From: Rhodospirillales bacterium
Lineage (GTDB): Bacteria; Pseudomonadota; Alphaproteobacteria; Rhodospirillales; Casp-alpha2
DNA length: 64,000 bases
Reading direction: 5' to 3'
NCBI GenBank assembly: GCA_017644185.1
Contig: JAEPMA010000010.1
Span: 1 to 64,000 of the forward strand
Every line of letters begins with the position of its first letter. Positions within the stretch are counted from its first letter, which is position 1. The notes below the pieces were generated by a model, which did not search any database, was not told the origin of the DNA, and was given only the letters and a program-made list of their open reading frames with translations. This document shows positions 28,115-36,968 of the stretch, piece after piece. The translations under genes and the position numbers were made by a program.

Positions 28115-29500
28115 TCAATCTCGGAGACCCTGTTCCGTCACCCAGGCGTCGGCTTCGTCGAGTGCTTTCTCGGCAATATCGAAGATTTCGTCGATTTCTT
28201 CGTCCGTCGTGATCAAGGGCGGGCAGAACGCGAGGTTATCGCCGATGGCACGGACGATCAGGCCGTTCTCGAGGCAACGCGTCTCTGCGGCTGGGCCGAT
28301 CTTGTCCGAGGCCTCGAATGGTGTCTTTGTTTCTTTGTCCTTCATCAGCTCAAGGGCGCCCATCAAACCACACGAGCGGGCATTGCCGACGAGCGGGTGC
28401 TCGCCCAGCTTCTGCATCCGGTCTCCAAAATGACCCATTACACTGCGCACGTGGCCGAGGACATCACGTTCTTCATAGATCTTGAGTGTCTCAAGGGCGA
28501 CCGCCGCAGACACCGGGTGCCCGCCGTAGGTCGAACCGTGACCGAAAATGCCGAGCTTCTCGCTTTCCTTGACCATGGCCTGATAGACCTTATCCGAGAT
28601 CATCAACGCCGAGATCGGCAGATATGCAGATGAAAGCTGCTTGGCGCAGGACAGGAAATCAGGGTCCAGATCGAATGTTTCCGTACCCCACATGTTGCCG
28701 GTGCGCCCGAACCCATTGATCACCTCATCGGCGACCAACAACACGTCGTACTTCTTGAGGACTTTTTGGATTTTTTCGTAGTAGGTTTTGGGTGGGATGA
28801 TGACCCCACCAGCGCCCATTACGGGTTCGCAGAACATGGCAGCGACCGTATCCGGGCCTTCATCGAGGATGAGTTTCTCGAGGTCCTCCGCACAGCGAGT
28901 CGCGAAATCTTCCTCGCTCTCACCGTCCTTACCTTCGCGGTAATAATGCGGCGACGTCGTGTGCATGATGCGATCGATCGGAAGGTCGAAGTCGCCGTGC
29001 AGATGCGGGAGGCCAGTCAGGCTTGCGGACGCCACCGTGACCCCATGGTAGCCCCTGATCCGCGAGATAATCTTCTTCTTCTCAGGTTTGCCGATGGCGT
29101 TGTGATAATACCAGATCAGCTTGACCGCGAGGTCGGTTGCTTCAGAGCCTGAGTTTGCGAACAGGACCTTGGAAAGTCGGCCCGGTGCAATCGATACCAG
29201 CTTTTCCGCGAGGTCGATAACCACGTCCGACGACCGGTGATTGAAACCATGATAATAGGCGAGACGGCCCATTGCCTCCGTTGCGGCGTCGATCAAGCGT
29301 TGCTCGCCAAAACCAAGGCTGACGCACCAGAGACCGGACAACCCCTCGATATAACTCTTGCCACTGTCGTCAAAGACACGAATCCCGGCACCGCGGTCGA
29401 TGATGAGTGGGCCTTTCTCTTCGTGTGCCTTGAGGTTGGTATAGCCGTGTACGTGGTAAGCTATGTCGCGTGCCTGAGCGGAATTGCCGATCGCGGTCAT
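28115..29500 (-). CDS. Class III (omega) aminotransferase
   Basis: This 461-residue PLP-dependent aminotransferase has the class III signature LLVADEVINGFGRTGNMWG and the phosphate-binding segment FANSGSEATDLAVKL. The Schiff-base lysine lies in DFLSCAKQLSSAYLPISALM. Close relatives use putrescine, taurine, beta-alanine or other omega-amino compounds with pyruvate or 2-oxoglutarate, so the substrate is open. The N-terminal HVHGYTNLKAHEEKGPLII is characteristic of the omega-amino acid:pyruvate group. It is divergent from the universal stress protein gene. Confidence 0.9.
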   Translation of the reverse strand: MTAIGNSAQARDIAYHVHGYTNLKAHEEKGPLIIDRGAGIRVFDDSGKSYIEGLSGLWCVSLGFGEQRLIDAATEAMGRLAYYHGFNHRSSDVVIDLAEKLVSIAPGRLSKVLFANSGSEATDLAVKLIWYYHNAIGKPEKKKIISRIRGYHGVTVASASLTGLPHLHGDFDLPIDRIMHTTSPHYYREGKDGESEEDFATRCAEDLEKLILDEGPDTVAAMFCEPVMGAGGVIIPPKTYYEKIQKVLKKYDVLLVADEVINGFGRTGNMWGTETFDLDPDFLSCAKQLSSAYLPISALMISDKVYQAMVKESEKLGIFGHGSTYGGHPVSAAVALETLKIYEERDVLGHVRSVMGHFGDRMQKLGEHPLVGNARSCGLMGALELMKDKETKTPFEASDKIGPAAETRCLENGLIVRAIGDNLAFCPPLITTDEEIDEIFDIAEKALDEADAWVTEQGLRD

Positions 29501-29599
29501 TTCGTCCTCCGAATTGTGTGGGGAGCAGAATGTCCCCAGCGAATGCTAGTCTTACCCATGCGCCGATTGGGCTGGCGCTTCAAGGGTGAAGTTTTAGAA

Positions 29600-29641
29600 T
29601 TGATTTAGATCATGGTTTAAACATGTGCTTGGGCGTTGAAT
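29600..29641 (+). promoter_or_regulatory. FNR/FixK-type class II promoter of the universal stress protein
   Basis: TTGAT-TTAG-ATCAT (29600-29613) matches the FNR-family consensus TTGAT-N4-ATCAA except at the last base. A -10-like TTGAAT (29636-29641) predicts a start near 29648. That places the box centre at about -41.5, the standard activator position. The usp start codon is at 29679. Confidence 0.6.
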
Positions 29642-29678
29642 AATTTCAACAGCCAGATTTTGGGAAAGGAGCGGACCA

Positions 29679-30518
29679 ATGGCGATCAAAGATATTCTGG
29701 TTCACTTAAGTGGAACCGATGGAGGAAAAGCAGTCGTCGAGACTGCAGTTGGAGTAGCGCAGAAACATGATGCCCGCCTCGTGGGGCTTTTTGCCGGCGT
29801 ACCCTATGATTTACCCACATACGTGGTGGCGCAGCTTCCGGCAGAAGTGATCACGGCACATCAAGTGCATGTGGAAGAGACGGCCAAGGCGACAGCTGCA
29901 ATGTTTGAAAAGGCATGCACGGCAAATGGTATCTCGCATGATTACCGTGAAGGCGACTGGCGCGAACCGGTTGACGACGTGGTGTGCATGCATGCGCGTT
30001 ACGCGGATATGGTGATGATCGCCAAACCGGGCCCGGACAGTGCTATTGCGCATGCTCGTGAAGTGGCGGATCGCATCGTGCTCGCATCTGGCGCGCCGGT
30101 GATGATCGTGCCGCAGGCTGCCGCGAAAGGAAGCCTTGGCGAAAAAGTTCTTGTTGGCTGGGACGGCGGCCCGAATGCGGCTCGTGCTGTTCGGGACGCG
30201 CTGCCGATCCTGCAGCAGGCTTCTGCGGTTAAGGTCCTCGCCGTCGACCCGAAGCCGGGGCGTGGGGGCTTGGGTGATCTGCCTGGTGCTGACCTTGCTG
30301 CATTTCTCGCGACGCATGGCGTCAAAGCGGAAGCTGATCACATGACATCCGTGGGCGGTGATGTCGGTCAGACATTACTGAACGAATGCTCGGACTTTGG
30401 GGCGGATTTGATTGTTACGGGTGGCTACGGTCACTCGAGATTGGGCGAACTGCTGCTCGGTGGGGTAACGGACACGTTGATGGAGCAGAGTTCCGTCGCG
30501 GTTTTGATGTCGCACTAA
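29679..30518 (+). CDS. Tandem universal stress protein (UspA x2)
   Basis: This 279-residue cytosolic protein has two UspA domains (about 1-145 and 155-279). The second ends with the nucleotide-binding loop GGYGHSRLGELLLGGVTDTLMEQSSVAVLMSH. The first has a degenerate version around MIAKPGPDSAIAHAREVADRIVLASGAPVMIVPQ, so ATP binding may be confined to the C-terminal half. Tandem Usps support survival under oxygen limitation or starvation in many bacteria. An FNR-type site upstream agrees with that. AAGGAG precedes ATG 29679. Confidence 0.93.
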   Translation: MAIKDILVHLSGTDGGKAVVETAVGVAQKHDARLVGLFAGVPYDLPTYVVAQLPAEVITAHQVHVEETAKATAAMFEKACTANGISHDYREGDWREPVDDVVCMHARYADMVMIAKPGPDSAIAHAREVADRIVLASGAPVMIVPQAAAKGSLGEKVLVGWDGGPNAARAVRDALPILQQASAVKVLAVDPKPGRGGLGDLPGADLAAFLATHGVKAEADHMTSVGGDVGQTLLNECSDFGADLIVTGGYGHSRLGELLLGGVTDTLMEQSSVAVLMSH

Positions 30519-30550
30519 TCTTCCCAAAGACGATTGATTGCCAGGTTTCA

Positions 30551-30577
30551 GGCAGGCCGGCTTAGTGCCGGTCTGCC
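30551..30577. terminator. Hairpin between converging usp and ABC-permease genes
   Basis: GGCAGGCCGGC and GCCGGTCTGCC form an 11-base stem with one mismatch around TTAGT. It overlaps the end of the permease gene and lacks a T-run, so it is at best a weak bidirectional terminator. Confidence 0.35.
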
Positions 30578-31500
30578 GCTCGTCTGTCGCGGGCGCGGGG
30601 GTCGAGCGCATCCTGCAAACCATCTCCGACGAAATTAAATGCGATCACGGTGACGAAGATCAGTACGCCCGGGTAAAAGGCGAGCCCCGGCGCTTCCCAG
30701 ATTGTTTCCTGAGCGCCGGTCAATAGATTCCCCCAACTGGGTAATGGTGGCTGAATCCCCAGTCCTAGAAAACTCAAGACCGATTCCAACAAGATTACGT
30801 TTCCCACCGATAGCGTCGTTGCGACAATGATCGGCGATGCGAGGTTCGGCAGGATATGACGAAGCATAATGCGTGCAGCACTTGCCCCCTGGGCACGGGC
30901 GGCCATCACGAACGGGCGGGTTTTAATGCTTAAAGTCGATGCGCGCACCAGGCGGGCGACGGTCGTCCAGCCAACGAGCGCGACAATGCCGACGATGCGG
31001 TAAAGGCTGACGTTCTCGGAACTCAACAGACTTTCCGACAACCCAAGCTTTCCGAGATCCACGGCGGCAAGAACAATCAGCAGCGGCAAGACCGGAAGCG
31101 CAATCACACCATCTGTCACACGCATGACGAAGGCATCGAAACGGCCGCCAACGTAACCGGAAACAAGGCCTATGGTTGTGCCGATAATGGCGGCCGCAAT
31201 CGTCGCGGTCAGTCCGACGAACAACGACACTTGTCCCCCATACAACAATCGGACCAAGACATCCCGGCCGAGTTCGTCGGTCCCGAGCAGGTGTGCTGAA
31301 GACGGCGGGCTGTAACGTGAGAAGAGATCGACGGCTTCCGCGTCGACGCCCGTCAAACCCTCGATCACCGGCGCGAGCAGAGCCAGCCCGGCAAGGAGTG
31401 TGAGGACGAGTGCACTTACAACAGCCAATCTGTGCCTTAAGAAGCGTGCCAGGACGGCGCGGCTGGGCGATTCCCTCAGGTTGGCGACGATCTCAGTCAT
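30562..31500 (-). CDS. ABC transporter permease, DppC/OppC type
   Basis: This 312-residue inner-membrane protein has about six transmembrane helices. The N-terminal OppC-like segment ends RYSPPSSAHLLGTDELGRDVLVRLLYGG, a diagnostic stretch. The coupling loop is AARAQGASAARIMLRHILPNLASPIIV. It pairs with the DppB-type permease, whose stop it overlaps by four bases. No ATPase gene follows, as transcription runs into the converging usp gene; the ATPases must be encoded elsewhere. Substrate class: peptides or other small compounds. Confidence 0.93.
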   Translation of the reverse strand: MTEIVANLRESPSRAVLARFLRHRLAVVSALVLTLLAGLALLAPVIEGLTGVDAEAVDLFSRYSPPSSAHLLGTDELGRDVLVRLLYGGQVSLFVGLTATIAAAIIGTTIGLVSGYVGGRFDAFVMRVTDGVIALPVLPLLIVLAAVDLGKLGLSESLLSSENVSLYRIVGIVALVGWTTVARLVRASTLSIKTRPFVMAARAQGASAARIMLRHILPNLASPIIVATTLSVGNVILLESVLSFLGLGIQPPLPSWGNLLTGAQETIWEAPGLAFYPGVLIFVTVIAFNFVGDGLQDALDPRARDRRAADRH

Positions 31501-32465
31501 GCGTCCAAATTCTCGTAACTGATCCGGGGGTCGAGCGCCGCATATGCGACATCGGCCAGCAGGTTGCCGATCAGCGTCAACGTGGTGGCCATCAAGAGAC
31601 CGACAAGCGCCAGGTTGTAATCGTTCCCCATGATCGCATCGAAAATCAGCTTACCCATACCGGGGTAGGCGAATACCGTTTCGGTGATCAACGCACCAGA
31701 AAACAGGACGCCCAGATCAAGCGCGATGACGGTCACTACCGGTATCATGGCATTTCGTAATGCGTGCCCCAGCACAACCCGATTTTCACTGAGCCCCTTG
31801 GCGCGCGCCGTTCGAATGTAATCCTGACGGAGGGTTTCAATCATCGAGGCGCGCATATATCGGGTGTGTCCGCCGACGCCGGCAATGGTGAGCGCGGCGA
31901 TGGGGAGGATCAGATACTGAACGTGCTCCCATAGCCCACTCGCGCCCGCCGATTGCGGTGTGCCGCCCGCAGGCAGCCAGCCGAGGGTAACGGAAAACAA
32001 GAGGATCAACAGAATGCCGAGCCAGAACGGCGGCATCGAAATCCCGGCGAATGCGGTCAGATTGATGCCGTAGTCGGCAAGCGAATACGGCCTTGTCGCC
32101 GCGAAGACCCCCGCAGGAAGCGCGATAACAAGTGCCAAAGCCAGACTGGAAATCAACAAGAGGAGCGTGTTGGAAAGGGCGGGTATGATCGCCTGCCAAA
32201 CCGGTTGCGAATACAAACGGGAATAGCCGAAGTCGCCGGTGGCGGCGGCTGATAGCCAGTGCAGATACCTGGACCATAACGGTTGGTCGAGACCATAAAT
32301 AGTCCTGAGCCTCGCCGCGTCTGCAGCGGTGACGTTCGGGTCCGCCGAAATCATGAGATCGACCGGATCGCCCGGCATCAGGCCGATCAGACCGTAAATG
32401 ACCGCCGACATGACAAACAGCACGATCAGCGAATGAATAAAGCGGCGGATCAGAAACGCGGGCAT
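31497..32465 (-). CDS. ABC transporter permease, DppB/OppB type
   Basis: This 322-residue integral membrane protein has the typical N terminus FLIRRFIHSLIVLFVMSAVIYGLIGLMPGDPVD and a periplasmic loop. The coupling loop is YIRTARAKGLSENRVVLGHALRNAMIPVVTV. It forms the heterodimeric pore with the downstream permease, with a four-base start/stop overlap. The substrate-binding protein gene lies 46 bases upstream in the same direction, so all three form one operon. Confidence 0.93.
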   Translation of the reverse strand: MPAFLIRRFIHSLIVLFVMSAVIYGLIGLMPGDPVDLMISADPNVTAADAARLRTIYGLDQPLWSRYLHWLSAAATGDFGYSRLYSQPVWQAIIPALSNTLLLLISSLALALVIALPAGVFAATRPYSLADYGINLTAFAGISMPPFWLGILLILLFSVTLGWLPAGGTPQSAGASGLWEHVQYLILPIAALTIAGVGGHTRYMRASMIETLRQDYIRTARAKGLSENRVVLGHALRNAMIPVVTVIALDLGVLFSGALITETVFAYPGMGKLIFDAIMGNDYNLALVGLLMATTLTLIGNLLADVAYAALDPRISYENLDA

Positions 32466-32511
32466 GGACCTAGACTATCACCGGCGAGACATTGGCGGGA
32501 ACTGAAAGTGA

Positions 32512-34179
32512 TTACCTTTCAATGCGCCAGTCTTCGACCCACAGCGTGGTTGGGAATTGGTGCCCTGTCGGTTCAATGCCCGTCAGCCATTTTGGCAAGA
32601 TGAACGAGTTGGCGCGGAAGTAGAGTGGAAGGGCGGGAAGTTCGGTCGCGTAGATATTCTGCAACTTTGCCCACATCTCTTTTCGTTTGTCCTTGTCGAG
32701 CTCCAGTTCGATTTTCTCAAGGAGTTCATCCATGTCCGGGTTGCTGAAACCGGTATAGTTCTGTCCGCTCCAGTTATTGGCTTCGGTCGGGATCTCTTTT
32801 GAATGCAGCGTGGTCCTGGGGACGCTTTCAGGTGCGGAGATCCAGGCGAACATGGCCATGTCGGGGAATTTACGCTTGGTCACGGTTTCCCCAAAAAATA
32901 CCCGGGCCGGCTCGTTGCGGATGTCGATAGAGATCCCAGCGGCTTTCCATTGGCTTTGCAGCACCTGTTCGACAAGCTCACGGGTACGGTTTCCCGCTGT
33001 CGTCATGATTTGAAAACGAAGTGGGTCACCATTTGAATTCACACGCATCCCGCCGCCTTTACGTTTCCAACCCGCGTCGTTCAGAAGCGCGTCCGCTTTA
33101 TTGAGATCAAATGCGTATTTGGGGACTTCCGGGTCGTAGACCCAGTCCAGTGGGTTCACGCCGGTATGCGCGACCGGTTGCTTGCCGCCGAACAGTCGCT
33201 CGGAGATGGCCTTCCGGTCCGTGGCATACATCAGCGCCTGGCGAACCCGGCGATCCTGAAGCACGGGGTTGTCGAGCATCAGGTCGATGTGCTCGTAGAT
33301 CAATCCCGGTTTGAAGAGGATGTTGAATTTACTCCCGTGCCGTTTCTCGAAGGCGAGGGCTTGATCGACATTAAGACCTAATTCGCCGGAGATCATATCA
33401 ATACCGCCTGACAGCAGGTTGGCTTCCAGGGTTGTCGTGTTCTCGATTACGCGAACGGTGATCTTGTCGAACGCTGGTTCCTTGCCCCACCATTTCTTGT
33501 TCTTTTCGAACACCATGTGTGAGCCGGTCTTGGCCTCGGTCATGACGTACGGGCCCATGAATAAGCCCGGGTTCATCGGGTCGGTGTCGAAAACGGTTTG
33601 GATCTTGTACGTCGCAGGATCGGTGAATTTCGGCCGGTCGATGTGCGCCGGTAAAAGGCCGAGGGTCGAGAGATTGTTGTAGTCGAACGTTCGCCGGTCG
33701 ACGTGGAGCGTGAATGTCTTGTCGTCGATCCGGTCGATGGAAAGAATGCGACGGTAGCCTTCGGTTGATGCGACGCCTGACTTCGGATGCTTTCCCACTT
33801 CCCACGTGAAAACTACGTCGTCGACGGTTATCGGTATGCCGTCGCCCCACTGGGCTGCGTCTTTGATGGTGTAGGTGACGGCGATGCCGTCCTTGCCGTC
33901 CGGCGTTTTCTCAAGTTTGGCGCCGCCATTTTCGAGTGTGGGTAACGTCTCGCAAAGGACACAGACCGTTTCCCAGTTCGCATCCATGGTCGTGATAGGG
34001 CGCCGCGTCAGACCATGAACGTAGGACTTGGCCAGCATGGAATCGATATTCGGATGAAACGTCGACGGGTATTGGGTGACGCCGATGACGAGGGTGTTGT
34101 TCGCCTGAGCCGCGCCATGCGAGAAAACTGGCAAAGCAAATATCATCGCGACGGCGATAAGTCGTGTTACAGATGTCAT
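32512..34179 (-). CDS. Periplasmic substrate-binding protein of a peptide-type ABC transporter (SBP family 5)
   Basis: This 555-residue protein has a signal peptide (about 1-27, ending GAAQA-N) and an SBP_bac_5 fold. It opens with TLVIGVTQYPSTFHPNIDSMLAK and includes VTYTIKDAAQWGDGIPITVDDVVFTWEV and RVRQALMYATDRKAISERLFGGKQPVAHTG. It would deliver oligopeptides or other solutes to the permease pair encoded next. HutF is encoded divergently 82 bases away, so transport of a nitrogenous histidine-related compound is possible but unproven. Confidence 0.93.
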   Translation of the reverse strand: MTSVTRLIAVAMIFALPVFSHGAAQANNTLVIGVTQYPSTFHPNIDSMLAKSYVHGLTRRPITTMDANWETVCVLCETLPTLENGGAKLEKTPDGKDGIAVTYTIKDAAQWGDGIPITVDDVVFTWEVGKHPKSGVASTEGYRRILSIDRIDDKTFTLHVDRRTFDYNNLSTLGLLPAHIDRPKFTDPATYKIQTVFDTDPMNPGLFMGPYVMTEAKTGSHMVFEKNKKWWGKEPAFDKITVRVIENTTTLEANLLSGGIDMISGELGLNVDQALAFEKRHGSKFNILFKPGLIYEHIDLMLDNPVLQDRRVRQALMYATDRKAISERLFGGKQPVAHTGVNPLDWVYDPEVPKYAFDLNKADALLNDAGWKRKGGGMRVNSNGDPLRFQIMTTAGNRTRELVEQVLQSQWKAAGISIDIRNEPARVFFGETVTKRKFPDMAMFAWISAPESVPRTTLHSKEIPTEANNWSGQNYTGFSNPDMDELLEKIELELDKDKRKEMWAKLQNIYATELPALPLYFRANSFILPKWLTGIEPTGHQFPTTLWVEDWRIER

Positions 34180-34261
34180 GAGGCCTCCTTGTCACCCGGT
34201 TGATCAGAGATTATCACGTGTTGTTCGCCTGACCAGTGGTGCAAACGGGAACTGAAATGAC

Positions 34262-35659
34262 ATGACCAATGGTGTAACGATCTTCGGAGACAGCATCTTG
34301 CTGCAAGACGGCTGGGCCAGAAACGTGGCCATAGCCGTGGACGCCCGTGGCGATATCGTCTCCATCGATGCCGGCGTGACCTTCGAGGCTGAGCTGATGG
34401 CCCGGCTGCCAGGGCCGGCCATACCGGGTATGCCCAATCTTCATTCTCACGCACATCAGCGCGCGATGGCGGGCATGAGTGAGTATCGTGCTTCCGGTGT
34501 CGGTGCCGAGGATAGCTTCTGGACGTGGCGGGATGTGATGCACCGCTTCGCCGAAATAGTGACGCCGGAAATTCTCGAAGCCGTGGCATCGCAGCTCTAC
34601 GTCGAAATGGTCAAGGCGGGATATACGGCGGTCTGTGAATTTCATTACATGCATCACGGACCCGGTGGGATCCCGTATGACGATCCCGCTGAAATGTCGA
34701 TGGCTTTGGTCCGGGCCGCAGCGCGTGCGGGTATTGGGATCACATTGCTGCCGGTCCTCTATCAGACAGGTGGCTACGCGGGGAAAGAGCCCAATCCCGG
34801 CCAGCGCCGCTTTATTTCCGATCCAGATTTGTTGCTGAGGATCATAGACACCGTCAGAACGGTGCATGCCGGTGACCCGCAAGTCCACGTTGGTGTCGCG
34901 CCGCATAGCCCGCGGCAGGTGACCAAGGATGGCATGAAGAGTGTCATCGACGGGCTGACGGCAATGGACGCGCATGCGCCGATCCATATCCACGTCGCCG
35001 AACAGGAAAATGACGTGACGGAGTCGTTAGAGTTCACCGCGCGCCGGCCGGTGGAGTGGACGATGGAGAACTTTGACGTCGACCCACGCTGGTGCCTCAT
35101 ACACGCCACGCATCTTACCGAGCAAGAAACGACGGCGTTGGCGCAATCCGGTGCCATTGCCGGTCTTTGCCCGACGACGGAAGCGAACCTGGGTGACGGT
35201 ATTTTCCCGTTGCTTCCGTATCTGGCCGAAGGTGGACGCTTTGGGATTGGGTCGGACAGTCATATTTCGGTCAGTATGATTGAAGAACTGCGCTGGCTTG
35301 AATATGGACAACGTCTGACAAAGCGCCGCCGAAATCTGACGTCTGAAGGTCCTGGCGAGTCGACCGGTGTCCGCCTTTACGACGATGCGCTTCGTGGTGG
35401 CGCACAAGCATCAGGACGCCGTCTCGGCAAGTTGGGTGTTGGATGCCGGGCTGACTTTATCGTGCTCAACCCCAACAATCCGCAACTGGTGGGGCGAAGT
35501 GCCGACCGTTTGATCGACAGTATGGTCTTCAGCGGCAACACGTCGCCGGTCGAAGAAGTCTGGATCGCTGGCAAACGACAGGTCGTCAACGGACGCCATG
35601 TGCGCGAGCAGGACACCCTTGATGTGTACACGGGCGTTATACGGTCTCTGGATGTTTGA
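34262..35659 (+). CDS. hutF: Formimidoylglutamate deiminase (HutF-type amidohydrolase)
   Basis: This 465-residue zinc amidohydrolase matches the HutF pattern throughout: PGMPNLHSHAHQRAMAGM (first metal His pair), EFHYMHHGPGG, VGVAPHSPRQV, IHIHVAEQ, LIHATHLT and FGIGSDSHISVS. HutF converts N-formimino-L-glutamate to N-formyl-L-glutamate and ammonia in the five-step histidine degradation route. The rest of the hut genes (hutH, hutU, hutI, hutG) are not in the window, so it is an orphan here and another formimino substrate cannot be excluded. It is divergent from the substrate-binding protein gene. Confidence 0.88.
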   Translation: MTNGVTIFGDSILLQDGWARNVAIAVDARGDIVSIDAGVTFEAELMARLPGPAIPGMPNLHSHAHQRAMAGMSEYRASGVGAEDSFWTWRDVMHRFAEIVTPEILEAVASQLYVEMVKAGYTAVCEFHYMHHGPGGIPYDDPAEMSMALVRAAARAGIGITLLPVLYQTGGYAGKEPNPGQRRFISDPDLLLRIIDTVRTVHAGDPQVHVGVAPHSPRQVTKDGMKSVIDGLTAMDAHAPIHIHVAEQENDVTESLEFTARRPVEWTMENFDVDPRWCLIHATHLTEQETTALAQSGAIAGLCPTTEANLGDGIFPLLPYLAEGGRFGIGSDSHISVSMIEELRWLEYGQRLTKRRRNLTSEGPGESTGVRLYDDALRGGAQASGRRLGKLGVGCRADFIVLNPNNPQLVGRSADRLIDSMVFSGNTSPVEEVWIAGKRQVVNGRHVREQDTLDVYTGVIRSLDV

Positions 35660-35762
35660 TCGGATGTAGCCGTTTCCGGCAGCTTTGTCGGGAAATGGCC
35701 CTTTGTCGCGCGATCGCCAAGCGCTATGTAGTAGGGCCATAACGACGAGGAAACTTTTGATC

Positions 35763-36968
35763 ATGACTACGGATGCCCGTTCCGCACGGCTTTCGCTGAT
35801 ATTTTCGAGCATCGGCCACACCTATAGCCATCTATTCCAGCCGCTTTATTACGTGGCTGTGTTGACGCTTGAGGATGAACTCGGCCTGACCCACGGCGAA
35901 GCGATCCAACTCGCGGTTCTGGGGGGCATGCTGTTCGGTTTCGGTGCGCCCCTTGCGGGGTGGCTGGGAGATCGCTTCGGAGCGGTCCCATTGATGACCG
36001 TATATTATATCGGTACGGGCCTTGCCATGATCCTGACCGGGTTCGCCGGCGCGCCATGGCAAATCATGGCGGCGATTGCGCTGACCGGTCTATGTGCGTC
36101 GATTTATCACCCAGTCGGGATCGCATGGCTGATACGGAACGCCAAAAGCCGCGGCACGGCACTCGGCATCAATGGTATCTTCGGTGCCTTGGGGCCGACG
36201 ATCGCAGCACTGACTGCGGGGACGATCATAACGCTCATGGGCTGGCGTGCCGTATTTATCATTCCGGGGGCACTGATCCTCGTCACCGGTCTGGCTTTCC
36301 TGATCCTCGTGGTGCGTGGGGTCATTGTTGAGAGTAAGGTTGATCGTACACCGACACCACCATCGGAGAAGGGGGATGCGATTAGGGTGTTCGCAGTCCT
36401 CGCATTGTCCATGCTGTGTACGGGAGTGATCTATCAAGCAACTCAGGCCGGGTTACCGAAAGCATTTCAGATGCGGCTTGAAGATTTCCTGGCCGGTGGG
36501 GTGCTTGGCATCTCAACACTTGTCGCCTGCGTGTTCTTTATTGCAGGACTGATGCAGTTCGCGGGCGGTTGGCTCGCCGACAAGACCTCACCGAAACTGG
36601 TCTACATCGGCGCGTTTGCCGTGCAGATTCCGTTGCTCGTCCTGCTCGCCAACGCTGCGGGTCCGATGGTTATTCTCATCGCAGTGATGGCAATCTCGTC
36701 GAACAATGGTGCACTGCCGGCAGAGAACGTCATCCTGGCAAAATATATCCCACCGCATCGGCGGGCATTGGCATTCGGCTGCAAGTTTATCGTCGCAATC
36801 GGTTTTTCGGCCCTAGGCGTGCAGCTTGAGGCGGTGTTGTTTGACTATTCGGGTGAGTTCTATCTGCTGTTTACCGTACTTGCGGGTATCGCTTTAGTCG
36901 GTGTTATCGCGGGGCTGCTGCTACCGTCGGATCGTAAATCGGCGGTCGCACCGCAACCGGCCGAATAA
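35763..36968 (+). CDS. MFS transporter, fosmidomycin-resistance (Fsr)-like
   Basis: The gene encodes 401 residues from ATG 35763, chosen because GAGGAAAC lies about eight bases upstream; a longer frame to 35685 has no site. There are twelve predicted transmembrane helices. The loop after TM2 reads GWLGDRFGAVPLM, and the TM4 region has LCASIYHPVGIAWLIRN, the HPVG motif of the Fsr-like subgroup. Export of a small metabolite or drug is likely; the substrate is unknown. It follows hutF in the same direction after 103 bases and abuts the converging metY gene with no spacer. Confidence 0.88.
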   Translation: MTTDARSARLSLIFSSIGHTYSHLFQPLYYVAVLTLEDELGLTHGEAIQLAVLGGMLFGFGAPLAGWLGDRFGAVPLMTVYYIGTGLAMILTGFAGAPWQIMAAIALTGLCASIYHPVGIAWLIRNAKSRGTALGINGIFGALGPTIAALTAGTIITLMGWRAVFIIPGALILVTGLAFLILVVRGVIVESKVDRTPTPPSEKGDAIRVFAVLALSMLCTGVIYQATQAGLPKAFQMRLEDFLAGGVLGISTLVACVFFIAGLMQFAGGWLADKTSPKLVYIGAFAVQIPLLVLLANAAGPMVILIAVMAISSNNGALPAENVILAKYIPPHRRALAFGCKFIVAIGFSALGVQLEAVLFDYSGEFYLLFTVLAGIALVGVIAGLLLPSDRKSAVAPQPAE

